Assembly (NCBI RefSeq): GCF_039928515.1 | Contig: NZ_JBDSSZ010000059.1 | Source: Capsulimonas sp039928515 | GTDB taxonomy: Bacteria; Armatimonadota; Armatimonadia; Armatimonadales; Capsulimonadaceae | DNA length: 28,195 bases | Reading direction: 5' to 3' (one strand) | In this document: in pieces, positions 15,297 to 23,384 of the stretch | Layout of the letters: each line of letters opens with the position of its first letter | How positions within the stretch are numbered: the stretch's first letter is position 1 | Position numbers and translations under genes: made by a program | Notes under the pieces: model-generated | The model's input: only the letters and a program-made list of their open reading frames with translations | The model's database searches: none | What the model was told of the DNA's origin: nothing

Positions 15297-17273
15297 TTAC
15301 CGCGCGAGGCCGGCCATGGCGGTTTGCGATCCGCTGGGCTCGACTTTCAGGTTGGCGAACTGGGCGAAATTCCATCCTGTTCCCAGTCCGACCAATCCGC
15401 CGGGATATGTCGTGTCGGTGACCGTGGCGACGGCCTTGCCGTCCACGGAGGCTGTGATTTGCGAGCCCTGGAAACCGAGCTGCAGGCGATGCCATCGATC
15501 GGCGCTGAAGGACGTATCGCCGTGGGCGATTACCGTCTGGAAGCTGCTCAGCTCCCAGGCGCCGCTGTCCTGGATGCGGAACGTATAACCAGGAGGATCA
15601 AACTTGTTATCGTTTGGGATCACGCCAATCCGACCGTGGATCGCCACGGCTCCCGCCTTCTCGATGTATGCGTCGGCGCTGACCATGTAGTCCTTCCAGT
15701 CGGTCGATCCCAGGAACGTCAGCGGCAGATAGGCGCCGCCCCAGCCGCTCGCGGAGTTGGTCGCCATTTGCCGCAGGACCTTCGGATGCCCCGCCCCTCC
15801 CTTCGCAATCTCAAACGCGCCATGGTAATCGAAATGGTAGCGAGCCTGGGCGCCGACGCGATAGCTCTGATAGTTGTCCTGGTACGGCAGTTTTAGCGGC
15901 GCGTCCGCCGGCGATGCGGGAAAGCTCCCCTTGCGCTGGCCTTTCGTCGTGGTGATGGAATATACGCAGTTGGGTTCCAGCGAGATCGTGACGGCGCCAT
16001 TCGCCGGAGTCAAGTCGCCCGAATGCACGAACTGCGCGTCCGCCGTGCTTTTCCAGAGATGGAGCGTCTTGGACGGCATCCCGTGCATCAGCTTGAACTG
16101 GACAAGCTGGGGGCCGGGAGCGTCCTTGGTTTCGACGATCAGGCTGTAGTCGCGGCCGTTCGGAGATTTCAGGGCTGTGTAGGTTCCGCCGGCGGGCAAT
16201 TCGCCGTTCCCGCCGTTTTCCAGGAAGAGCCATCCGGGCTTGACGAACTGGTTGATATGGGCATATCCCCAGAGCACCGGAAGCACTTCATAGTGTCCGC
16301 TCCACGGCGAGTTCGCCCGCATCATACCGACGTCCTGGTAAGAAGAAACGGGATAGTACGACCAGATCAGATTCCAGACCATGTTCTTGGTGATCTTGGC
16401 CCGGATGTAATTGCGGTTGAACGCCTGGATCAGGGAGATTTCCGATTCGAATCCGGGATAGTAATTGTGAAGCTCCGTATCCCAGAACGGCTTGCCCAGC
16501 TTTTGGATCGCTTCCGTCGGCAGCGGCGGATTCTCGGACCAGGTAATATGCCCCCCGAAGACATCGATCGCCTTGCTGAGTTCCGGGTCCGTCGTGGACG
16601 CCTCTGCGACCTTGATCCAGTACGGCCCCCAATCGTCGGACGCCACGAGCTTGACCTGAGACAATCCGTTGGCGTCAAGCGCCTTGCGGAAGCCGATGTA
16701 CCAGTCCCGGTCGTAGCCGCGCTCGTTCTTGCCGCCGACGCTGACGATGTCCAATCCATGATACTTCTTCGCGCCCTTGATGAACTTGATGTAGTAGTCC
16801 ATCATATCGGTCGACCAGAAATTTCCATTCCCGACCCATCCCGGCGCGCCCCAGGCCAAACAGTCAAGCGTGATCTGCGGATTGCGCGCCTTGGCCTGCT
16901 CCATCAGCCACCACTCGAAGCCGCGAGAGTAGTTCTCATCCCCGCGCGTGTGCATATGACTGAGCTCGGAGCCCTCGGTGGAGTTGACGTCACCGCCGAC
17001 TTCCACTTTAAACTCGCTCAAGGACGCCCCAAAGCCTGGCTTGAACAGATAGTCGAGGATCTGCTTCTTCTGTGCCTCGGGGTAATCGGGCAGCAGGCGA
17101 CTCGTATTGCCGCCGCCGCTCACGGCGCCCAGCCCTTCGAAGGGACGACCGACAGCCGCGCCATCCAGATCGATCGTCGCCACCGGCGCAGCGTACGCCT
17201 GGCGGGCGTCGCCCATGGCTGAGAATATCAACGCGGCCAAGGCGGCGTAAGTTCGTATCCGAAAGCGGTTCAA
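15297..17273 (-). CDS. Secreted GH59 beta-galactosidase, galactocerebrosidase-like
   Basis: 658 residues, close in layout to animal GALC. The catalytic barrel begins at EGLGAVSGGGNTSRLLPDYP and includes GGDVNSTEGSELSHMH and RGFEWWLMEQAKARNP, all recognisable GALC motifs. The acid/base Glu is in KNERGYDRD (residue 184) and the nucleophile in WDTELHNYY (residue 267). The barrel is followed by a beta-sandwich (WSGHYEV...RKGSFP) and a lectin-like C-terminal domain ending FAQFANLKVE. I chose TTG at 17273 because AAAGGAG lies six bases upstream and it gives a classic signal peptide cleaved near AYA-AP; ATG at 17303 adds ten residues. It follows the GH4 gene in one operon. It probably releases terminal beta-galactose outside the cell; a lipid substrate is not proven. 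Confidence 0.9.
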   Translation of the reverse strand: MNRFRIRTYAALAALIFSAMGDARQAYAAPVATIDLDGAAVGRPFEGLGAVSGGGNTSRLLPDYPEAQKKQILDYLFKPGFGASLSEFKVEVGGDVNSTEGSELSHMHTRGDENYSRGFEWWLMEQAKARNPQITLDCLAWGAPGWVGNGNFWSTDMMDYYIKFIKGAKKYHGLDIVSVGGKNERGYDRDWYIGFRKALDANGLSQVKLVASDDWGPYWIKVAEASTTDPELSKAIDVFGGHITWSENPPLPTEAIQKLGKPFWDTELHNYYPGFESEISLIQAFNRNYIRAKITKNMVWNLIWSYYPVSSYQDVGMMRANSPWSGHYEVLPVLWGYAHINQFVKPGWLFLENGGNGELPAGGTYTALKSPNGRDYSLIVETKDAPGPQLVQFKLMHGMPSKTLHLWKSTADAQFVHSGDLTPANGAVTISLEPNCVYSITTTKGQRKGSFPASPADAPLKLPYQDNYQSYRVGAQARYHFDYHGAFEIAKGGAGHPKVLRQMATNSASGWGGAYLPLTFLGSTDWKDYMVSADAYIEKAGAVAIHGRIGVIPNDNKFDPPGYTFRIQDSGAWELSSFQTVIAHGDTSFSADRWHRLQLGFQGSQITASVDGKAVATVTDTTYPGGLVGLGTGWNFAQFANLKVEPSGSQTAMAGLAR

Positions 17274-17321
17274 TAGTTTCTCCTTTGGAACTCGTAATCT
17301 CATATCCGAGACCCTCGATAG

Positions 17322-18878
17322 TTATGCGGCTACCTTCGTCATCTTGCCTTTGTCGGCGGCCCCGGCGTTGGCGCGGGATTCTTCGGCGTCGCGAGACATT
17401 TCGTCCACGGTCTTGGTGTGCAAACGCGCGGCGCCCTGGGTCTGTCGCAGACGCACCCGGGTTCCATTCGCTTCGGCGTCCATCAAGCGGCGGCGGGCGG
17501 CGGGGATTTCGGAGGCGTACTGGGGCAGCCACTGCGCCTGCGCCACCAGCATCTCATCCACCATTTGCCAGACTTCTTCGGGATTGCAAACGGCTCCCAC
17601 CAGGGGATCATGCAGCACGGCTTGCTTGAGCAGGGTGACGTCCCCACGCACGGCGGCTTCGACGGACATTTCCTGGACGCGGACGCTTGCGGAGCAGGTG
17701 GCGGCGCAGGCGAGAGGCAGGTCGCCGACGACGGGAATGTTGATCCCGCTGCGATCGACATATCCAGGAACCTCGATCACGCAGCCATCGGGCAGGTTCG
17801 TGATATGGCCCTGGTTAATGACGTTGAAATGGCCTCGATAGATACGCCCCGTCTCCAACGATTCGATGATATACGAACCGTGCTCCTCGCTGCGGGTTTC
17901 GGGCGTAAACTTGGGAGCCTCTTCGGACAGCCAATTCGGGAAGTCCGTTTCAAACCAGTTGCGGCCCTCGGTACAGACGCGCAGGTAGCCGCCGGTCTCG
18001 CCGTTGATCCAGTTGGTGAGGTCGATCCAGTCGTTGATTTCGTCCACACGCTTGCGATACCAGGGCAGATACTCGCTCAGATGCCCGTTCGACTCGGTGC
18101 TGTAATAGCCGAAGCGCTTGAGAACATCGATCCGCACTTTCTCCGTCGTCGGATACTCGGGATGGGCCTGAAATAACTCCAACAGCCGGGGAATGAAGTC
18201 GATCCCGCGCCACTGCGCTTTGATACACCATGTCTGATGGTTGATGCCCGCAAAGACGACATCGACATCTTGACGGGGCAGTTTCTCATCCTCACCCAGC
18301 AACCCTTCCCCCTTCGCCCAATGCTCGATGCACTGCGCGATCTGCCAGTGCGCTCCCTGCACCCCATGGCATAATCCCACGGTTTTCACCCCGCCGTATT
18401 TATTACACGCCCACGTATTCATCGCCATCGGGTTGGAATAGTTCAGGAACAGCGCGTCCGGCTTCGCCATCTCCCGGATGTCTTTACAGATATCCAGCAT
18501 CGCCGCCATGGTGCGCTGGCCGTACATAATCCCGCCAATGCAGAGCGTGTCGCCGACGCATTGGTCCACGCCATATTTCAGCGGAATATCGATGTCCGTT
18601 TGGAACGCTTCCAAGCCGCCCTGACGGATCGTGCAGATGACATAATCGGCGTCACGCAGCGCCTCACGGCGGTCGGTAGTGGAGGTGATTGTCGCCGGCA
18701 GCCCATTGCCTTCGATATCGCGACGGCAAAGCCGGACAACCATATCTAGGTTCTGCTCCGAGATATCCATCAGGCTAAATTGCGTCTCTTGCAACTCCGG
18801 AACGGACAGCACATCACGCATCAGGCGGCGCGTAAATCCGATGGATCCGGCGCCAATCATCGCAATTTTTATCGACAT
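17322..18878 (-). CDS. GH4 glycosidase, alpha-galactosidase (MelA)-like
   Basis: 518 residues. NAD+- and metal-dependent GH4 fold: the Rossmann start IKIAMIGAGSIGF (3-15), acidic LMDIS, then NYSNPMAMNTW (146-156). Metal ligands are Cys170 (GLCHGVQG) and His214 (GINHQTW). GGIMYGQRT and LPDGCVIEVPGYVD also match the MelA type. These enzymes hydrolyse glycosides by an oxidation-elimination route in the cytoplasm. GH4 members also act on other alpha-glycosides or galacturonides, so the substrate is likely but not certain to be an alpha-galactoside. The C-terminal 60 residues after the usual GH4 end are charged and low in complexity. The start at 18878 is preferred because the TATAAT promoter at 18944-18939 would begin transcription downstream of the upstream in-frame ATG at 18947. 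It is first in the operon with the GH59 enzyme. Confidence 0.92.
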   Translation of the reverse strand: MSIKIAMIGAGSIGFTRRLMRDVLSVPELQETQFSLMDISEQNLDMVVRLCRRDIEGNGLPATITSTTDRREALRDADYVICTIRQGGLEAFQTDIDIPLKYGVDQCVGDTLCIGGIMYGQRTMAAMLDICKDIREMAKPDALFLNYSNPMAMNTWACNKYGGVKTVGLCHGVQGAHWQIAQCIEHWAKGEGLLGEDEKLPRQDVDVVFAGINHQTWCIKAQWRGIDFIPRLLELFQAHPEYPTTEKVRIDVLKRFGYYSTESNGHLSEYLPWYRKRVDEINDWIDLTNWINGETGGYLRVCTEGRNWFETDFPNWLSEEAPKFTPETRSEEHGSYIIESLETGRIYRGHFNVINQGHITNLPDGCVIEVPGYVDRSGINIPVVGDLPLACAATCSASVRVQEMSVEAAVRGDVTLLKQAVLHDPLVGAVCNPEEVWQMVDEMLVAQAQWLPQYASEIPAARRRLMDAEANGTRVRLRQTQGAARLHTKTVDEMSRDAEESRANAGAADKGKMTKVAA

Positions 18879-18938
18879 GGGAAGAAGACCTTTCCGATCA
18901 TATCCAAAACGTGAAAAACATTCGCTTTTCCTGCTAAG

Positions 18939-18967
18939 ATTATACAAGAGAGCATCTGCGGCGACAA
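18939..18967 (-). promoter_or_regulatory. Promoter of the GH4-GH59 operon
   Basis: On the minus strand TTGTCG (18967-18962) and a perfect TATAAT (18944-18939) are separated by exactly 17 bases. They lie about 65 bases before the GH4 start, in the 139-base region shared with the divergent AraC gene, so the AraC protein probably acts here. No clear AraC direct repeat was found. Confidence 0.65.
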
Positions 18968-19017
18968 TCGTTTATTTCAGCTATTGATAGTCGATTTGTG
19001 AGAGATCGGGCAAAGTA

Positions 19018-19908
19018 ATGAAAGTGATGGGTTTTGCGGAGCGGGAAGTTTGGGCGCGGAGTATTTTTGAAGCGCGGGATCAGAAACGTGTCTATGGGCC
19101 GGAAACGCTCATTGTCGGCGGCTATGAGCGAAGGCGGTCGGCGGATGGCTATTATTGGGACGGACAGAAGCGCGGCGGCGACGCGGCGTACCCGTTTCTG
19201 GTATTCCAGTATACGCTCTCAGGCTGGGGGATTTATAGCGAAGGCGGCGTTTCCCATAAGATCGAGCCCGGAACGGCGTTTGTCGCGACGGTTCCGTCCG
19301 CCCATGTCTATCATATGCCGGAGGAATCCGATCACTGGTCGTTCGTGTATTTGATTTTGACTCAGCCTTATGTCACACAGCGCATCACCGAGCGCAAGAA
19401 GACATTTGGGACTGTGCTCGCTATACCGGACGACGGAGCGCTGCTCACGCGGTTTCTCGCCGCGTTTGAGACCGTCCACACCACGGGATACCGTGACCGG
19501 TTCGCCGAGGAGCAGGCGTCGTTCGATCTCCTTGTCGAGTATGAGCGCGCCGCGCACCATGCCGCATACCCTCGCCCCGCCCGCGAAAAATTGCTCGATG
19601 AGGTTCGCGCCTTCGCCCTGGCGCGGCTGCCGGAATCCGGGGACGTCGCCCAGCTTTCCGAAACCTACGGCATGAGCCGCAGCGGCTTCAGTCACCATTT
19701 CCGCGACGTCACCGGACTCGCCCCCGCAGGATTCTTGCGCCAGGTCCGCCTGGAAGAAGCGACCCGGCTTCTTATCCATTCCGATCTAAAGCTGGAGGCA
19801 ATTGCAGCGAATACAGGCTTCGCCAACGCAAATGACCTATGCAAAGTCTTCCGGCGATACTTTCACCTTAGCCCAGGTGAATTCAGGCGGCAGATGCGGG
19901 GAGTTTGA
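19018..19908 (+). CDS. AraC-family transcriptional regulator
   Basis: 296 residues. The N-terminal cupin-like ligand domain is about residues 30-150 (VFQYTLSGWGIYSEGG, then IEPGTAFVATVPSAHVYHMP). The C-terminal AraC/XylS DNA-binding domain covers about 195-295, with two helix-turn-helix units: VAQLSETYGMSRSGFSHHFR and LEAIAANTGFANANDLCKVF, followed by the family signature FRRYFHLSPGEFRRQ. It is transcribed away from the GH4-GH59 operon from a common 139-base gap, which makes it the likely sugar-responsive activator of that operon. The ribosome site before the ATG at 19018 is weak; the ATG three codons later is also possible. Its 3' end faces the hydrolase gene with 25 bases between and no obvious terminator. 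Confidence 0.94.
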   Translation: MKVMGFAEREVWARSIFEARDQKRVYGPETLIVGGYERRRSADGYYWDGQKRGGDAAYPFLVFQYTLSGWGIYSEGGVSHKIEPGTAFVATVPSAHVYHMPEESDHWSFVYLILTQPYVTQRITERKKTFGTVLAIPDDGALLTRFLAAFETVHTTGYRDRFAEEQASFDLLVEYERAAHHAAYPRPAREKLLDEVRAFALARLPESGDVAQLSETYGMSRSGFSHHFRDVTGLAPAGFLRQVRLEEATRLLIHSDLKLEAIAANTGFANANDLCKVFRRYFHLSPGEFRRQMRGV

Positions 19909-19933
19909 GAAGACACTCCATCGCCAAGCGCAA

Positions 19934-20650
19934 TCACACGTGCGTCCCGACGACGATGCGATGCGTTTGATCGTCGGTTTCTAAGATCGAAAGTCCAGCC
20001 GCGTTCACGAGCGTCTCAATCGGCAGAAATGCGTGATCGTCGATCAGCGTCACCGGCGCGTCCACTTCCGATCCATCAAGCAGCACCTCATGTTTGTCTT
20101 CGTTCCAGTCGAGTGCGAATCCAAACGCGTTGGCCCAGGCGCGAACCGGACACATTGTCTGCCCATGGAGCACCGGCATATCGGCGACTTTGTTGCCGCC
20201 GACGATCAAATGATACATCGTAGGAGACGTGGCGACTGCGGGCGAGTCCCCAGGAATACGGCCGACCAGCTGCCAAGCGCCCCATTGTCCGAGCGTCCGA
20301 TACCCCTTGGCGCCGGAGATCCGTCCAAGCCGCGTGGAGCTATTCGAGGCGACGCCCTTGGAGCCGCCGACATAGATCCCCACATGGCCAAAGCCGCCGC
20401 TCCCTACCATCTTAAACAGGATATCCCCGATCTCCAGATCGTTCGCGTGCGTGACATTCACATCCAGCCCCGCCCGCTTGAAGTTATGGCCGGTATCGAT
20501 CGCGGACGCCCCAAAGAGTCCGCTATACTTACTTCCGTGCGCTTTTGCAACGACCTGCCGGACGAAGCGCGAGCAGTATCCTTTTTTCGACTCAAACGAA
20601 CTGTCATGCATCGCCTCGGCGGCCACATCCGCGATTTTCTGATTTGGCAT
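19934..20650 (-). CDS. NlpC/P60-like cysteine peptidase with C-terminal copper-amine-oxidase stalk-type domain
   Basis: 238 residues. The N-terminal half looks like an NlpC/P60 or CHAP-type papain-fold hydrolase: nucleophile Cys26 in KKGYCSRFVRQVV, His89 in GFGHVGIYVGG, and a possible third residue Asn103. The last 90 residues match the copper amine oxidase N-terminal (stalk) domain pattern, with MCPVRAWANAFGFALDW followed by a second half-repeat FLPIETLVNAAGLSI. Such proteins usually cut peptidoglycan stem peptides. No signal peptide is visible from the ATG at 20650, which is fixed by GAGGAG six bases upstream; the longer frame to 20695 runs into the terminator hairpin. Export could need a non-classical route, or the enzyme may act at lysis. 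A leader with an intrinsic terminator precedes the gene. Confidence 0.75.
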   Translation of the reverse strand: MPNQKIADVAAEAMHDSSFESKKGYCSRFVRQVVAKAHGSKYSGLFGASAIDTGHNFKRAGLDVNVTHANDLEIGDILFKMVGSGGFGHVGIYVGGSKGVASNSSTRLGRISGAKGYRTLGQWGAWQLVGRIPGDSPAVATSPTMYHLIVGGNKVADMPVLHGQTMCPVRAWANAFGFALDWNEDKHEVLLDGSEVDAPVTLIDDHAFLPIETLVNAAGLSILETDDQTHRIVVGTHV

Positions 20651-20693
20651 AATGTGCTCCTCGCTGAATAAACCCGCTGGCCGGCTCCAGCGC

Positions 20694-20729
20694 AAAAAAG
20701 CCGGTCCTCAAGTGAGGATCGGCTTTTTT
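20694..20729 (-). terminator. Intrinsic terminator inside the leader of the hydrolase gene
   Basis: On the minus strand AAAAAAGCCGATCCTCA pairs with TGAGGACCGGCTTTTTT around a short loop, with one mismatch, and ends in a T-run. It lies 44 bases before the hydrolase start codon and about 150 bases after the promoter at 20910-20881. It therefore either ends a small RNA or acts as a conditional attenuator. It could instead simply insulate the DUF6483-like gene upstream. Confidence 0.75.
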
Positions 20730-20874
20730 GGCAAAACATAAGGACGCTCGGGAAAAGCAGCAACCTCGCCAGTATCGGCTCAATCCTCAAAGAAGGGTCT
20801 TGCGATGACGACGATGCGAGCCGAAAAAACCGGCGCCGCACACGATTACTACAGTATCGAAACGTACAAATTAC
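20730..20874 (-). promoter_or_regulatory. Possible attenuator leader or small RNA upstream of the hydrolase gene
   Basis: This 145-base stretch, read on the minus strand, lies between a good promoter and an intrinsic terminator and holds no convincing frame. The leader segment TTGAGGAT (20790-20783) can pair over seven bases with ATCCTCA in the 5' arm of the terminator (20719-20713), imitating the terminator's 3' arm. That would be a competing antiterminator. I compared it by eye with the ydaO c-di-AMP riboswitch, which often precedes wall hydrolases, and the conserved blocks are not there. No known riboswitch is claimed. Confidence 0.35.
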
Positions 20875-20880
20875 GTTATT

Positions 20881-20910
20881 ATCTTATCACGGATCAAATC
20901 CGTTTGTCAA
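20881..20910 (-). promoter_or_regulatory. Promoter with a palindrome in the spacer
   Basis: On the minus strand a consensus TTGACA (20910-20905) is followed after 18 bases by TAAGAT (20886-20881). The spacer contains the perfect inverted repeat ACGGAT-TTG-ATCCGT (20903-20889), a natural repressor position. It would drive the leader and hydrolase gene. Confidence 0.55.
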
Positions 20911-20927
20911 CGGGTTTTCCGGAGAAT

Positions 20928-21407
20928 TTATCCTACGACTTTGCGATAAGTCGCCAGCCGTTCCTCGATCTTCGGCGTCACTCCATCCGGGCCTAGCTTC
21001 TCCAAAATCGTTTCGACTCGGCCCCGAAACTCCGGTGTACGGAAGCCTTCTTCGGCAATCAACGCTTCCACGATTAGCAGAAGAGCCTTTGGCCAGGCGG
21101 CGAAAGCGGAGGCGGCTAGGTTTTGGTCGTGGAATAGCTGGGCGCGCTCATCGAGAAGAATGCCGGCGGCGAGGGAGCGGCCGGAGTCGTAGCCGAGCGC
21201 GCCTTCGAAGAGGGTCGGCAGACGGTCCACGGGAAGGGCAAGAAGAAGGCTGATGTCGACGCCGGTGAGCGTCTTGCAGCTTTTCTTGATCTCTTCAATG
21301 CCGCCCTTCTGGGGATCGGCTTGCCGGCCGGTGAGAATGAGGGTGAGGATCAGGCCGATCTTCTCGATCTGCTCCTCGATATACCCTTTGCGGGACTGAC
21401 GATACAT
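20928..21407 (-). CDS. Small helical protein resembling DUF6483
   Basis: 159 residues, predicted soluble and almost wholly helical. The N-terminus YIEEQIEKIGLILTLILTGR and the later TLTGVDISLLLALPVDRLPTLFEG match my memory of DUF6483 proteins, which occur mostly in Firmicutes and have no assigned function. No catalytic motif is visible. The ATG at 21407 has AAAGGAG eight bases upstream. A TATACT box at 21473-21468 on the same strand is a reasonable -10, so the gene probably has its own promoter just past the GspE terminator. The hydrolase lies downstream but with its own promoter. Confidence 0.75.
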   Translation of the reverse strand: MYRQSRKGYIEEQIEKIGLILTLILTGRQADPQKGGIEEIKKSCKTLTGVDISLLLALPVDRLPTLFEGALGYDSGRSLAAGILLDERAQLFHDQNLAASAFAAWPKALLLIVEALIAEEGFRTPEFRGRVETILEKLGPDGVTPKIEERLATYRKVVG

Positions 21408-21492
21408 AACGACGGCTCCTTTCGCTGGCGGCGCCGGCGAAGACGCGGCGGCGAACGCGATAGCGTTAGTATAGCCGAAAAGAGCGTGGGAG

Positions 21493-21538
21493 AAAAAAAA
21501 GCCGCCGGATTGGAAGCAATTCCAATCCGGCGACGGCG
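21493..21538 (-). terminator. Intrinsic terminator of the GspE/PilB gene
   Basis: A long GC-rich stem (GCCGCCGGATTGGAA at 21501-21515 with its near-perfect inverse at 21520-21535) around a four-base loop is followed on the minus strand by eight T residues. It begins about 5 bases past the ATPase stop codon. Confidence 0.93.
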
Positions 21539-21542
21539 ATGT

Positions 21543-23306
21543 TTAAGCGGCGCGCTCGACCGCCACGGGCTGTGGAACGGTCTGAGCGGTTGGGTATTGC
21601 GCGGGCGATACCGTATCGAAGAAGACCAGGCGGCGCGCTTCGTTGAAGGATGTCTCACCTTTGACCACGCGACGGCAGACATCTTCCTGCATCGTTTCGT
21701 AACCGTAGGTAGAACCGACTTTTTTCAGTTCGTCCATCGACGCGCAGTTGGCGATGAGGCTCTGCATTTGCGGTCCGATCGGCAGGATCTCGTGGACGCC
21801 GTTCCGTCCACGATAGCCGTTGCCACTGCAGCGCGGGCAGCCCTTGGGACGCCAGAGCAATGGGACGTCGCCGGTGTACATATTGCCAAGCACGGAGCGC
21901 TCTTCGGAGTTCGGCGAGTACTGCTCGCGGCATTCGGGACAGAGCTGGCGGACGAGACGCTGGGCGGTGACGCCGATCAAAGCGGTGCTCAGCATAAACG
22001 GCTCGATGCCCATGTCCACCAATCGCGGGATGGCGCTGGGAGCGTCGTTACAGTGCAGGGTGCTCAAAACCAGGTGTCCGGTGAGCGAGGCGCGGATGGC
22101 CGTCTCCGCCGTCTCCTTGTCTCGGATCTCGCCGACAAGGACGATGTCCGGGTCCTGGCGCAGAATGGCTCGCAGCTGAGCGGAGAACGTCAGACCGACC
22201 TTTTCATTGACGTGCGATTGGTTGATGCCGTCGATGGCGTACTCGACCGGATCCTCGCAGGTCATGATATTATTGGTTTCGTTCTTGAGCTTGTTCAAAG
22301 CGGCGTACAGCGTCGTCGTCTTGCCCGACCCTGTCGGCCCCGTGACCAGCACCAGGCCGTACGGCTTCTGGATCATGTCGCCGAAGAGCTTGAAATTGTG
22401 GTCGGAGAAGCCGAGTTCGGGAAGCTGGCGCAGGGTCTGGCTCTTATCAAGAACGCGCAGAACGACGCGCTGGCCGTGGTAGTTGGGCAGGATCGAGACA
22501 CGCAGGTCGATCGTGCGGCCGTCCACCGTCACTTCGATCCGGCCGTCTTGAGGAATACGATATTCGACGATATCGATCTGCGCCATAATCTTGAGACGCG
22601 CGATCAAGGCGGCCTGCAGCTTGTTCGGGATCTCATGCATTTTTTGCAGTTGACCGTCGATACGGTACCGGAACTCGACGCGATCCTTGCGCGGCTCCAG
22701 GTGGATGTCGCTGGCGCGCATCTTGATCGCTTCGGCGAGGATCTGGTTGATCAGGCCGACGACCGGGCGCATTTCCGCTTCGCTGACGGCGCCGTCACTG
22801 GCGTTCTGATCGGTCGTGAATTCATCGAGCGCCTGGGTCACAAGCTTGCTCATCGTGTCGTTGACGACGACGGCCTGCCCATGGATTTCTTCGATCAGGG
22901 CCGCAAGACGGTCTTCGTTCGCCAAAACAGGCTCGATACGAAGTTTGCAAAGATCGCGAACCATATCAAGTGCGTCGACGTCGCTTGGGTCACGCATGGC
23001 CAGGAACAGGCGTCCCGCCTTGGCCTGCACCGGGAGGATCTGATAGCTGCGGCAAAGATTCGCGGGAACGAATTCCAGCGCTTCCTTGGTGGGCGGATCG
23101 TGCTGGAGGTGCCAGGCGGCGAACCCCTTTTGCAGAGCGCACGCCTGCAGGAGTCGCTCTTCCGTGATCAGATTTTGCTGCATCAGGATCTGACCCAGCG
23201 GCTGAAACCGATGACGCTGAGCCGCCAGCGCATTTTCCAGCTGCTCCTGAGAGATGAGCCGATGGGAGACGAGTAGTTCTCCCAGCCTTTGACGCGAAGA
23301 AAGCAT
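21543..23306 (-). CDS. Type II secretion / type IV pilus assembly ATPase (GspE/PilB family)
   Basis: 587 residues. The N-terminal MshEN/T2SSE_N domain (about 1-145) contains LGELLVSHRLISQEQLENAL and the second half-repeat LGQILMQQNLITEERL. The C-terminal ATPase has Walker A GPTGSGKTT (323-331), the Asp box around TCEDPVEY, Walker B DPDIVLVGEIRD (385-396), the His box HLVLSTLHCNDA and a four-cysteine zinc module (Cys 456, 459, 490, 493). It drives pilin or pseudopilin assembly as a hexamer on the cytoplasmic face. The ATG at 23306 is preferred: AGGGG lies five bases upstream, and the frame's earlier ATG at 23324 has no site. No pilin, platform (PilC) or PilT gene is in the window, so pilus versus secretion use cannot be decided. 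Confidence 0.95.
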   Translation of the reverse strand: MLSSRQRLGELLVSHRLISQEQLENALAAQRHRFQPLGQILMQQNLITEERLLQACALQKGFAAWHLQHDPPTKEALEFVPANLCRSYQILPVQAKAGRLFLAMRDPSDVDALDMVRDLCKLRIEPVLANEDRLAALIEEIHGQAVVVNDTMSKLVTQALDEFTTDQNASDGAVSEAEMRPVVGLINQILAEAIKMRASDIHLEPRKDRVEFRYRIDGQLQKMHEIPNKLQAALIARLKIMAQIDIVEYRIPQDGRIEVTVDGRTIDLRVSILPNYHGQRVVLRVLDKSQTLRQLPELGFSDHNFKLFGDMIQKPYGLVLVTGPTGSGKTTTLYAALNKLKNETNNIMTCEDPVEYAIDGINQSHVNEKVGLTFSAQLRAILRQDPDIVLVGEIRDKETAETAIRASLTGHLVLSTLHCNDAPSAIPRLVDMGIEPFMLSTALIGVTAQRLVRQLCPECREQYSPNSEERSVLGNMYTGDVPLLWRPKGCPRCSGNGYRGRNGVHEILPIGPQMQSLIANCASMDELKKVGSTYGYETMQEDVCRRVVKGETSFNEARRLVFFDTVSPAQYPTAQTVPQPVAVERAA

Positions 23307-23384
23307 GATTACCCCTACATTCACCGAGGATTCTACGCGTTCATTATCGGCAGGTCAAAGCAATCTTCTCAGGGCGCCCCGCGA

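Noticed and set aside
16023..17222. 399-codon plus-strand open frame
   Set aside because: Antisense of the GH59 gene, with no recognisable domain or start site.
18879..18947. Upstream ATG for the GH4 gene
   Set aside because: It overlaps the TATAAT box, so it would lie upstream of the transcription start; the GH4 Rossmann motif begins right after the ATG at 18878.
20730..20874. ydaO (c-di-AMP) riboswitch before the wall-hydrolase gene
   Set aside because: The gene context fits but the conserved sequence blocks of that riboswitch could not be found by eye.
21321..23276. 651-codon plus-strand open frame
   Set aside because: Exact antisense of the GspE/PilB gene, whose motifs are all present; low stop-codon frequency on this strand explains the length.
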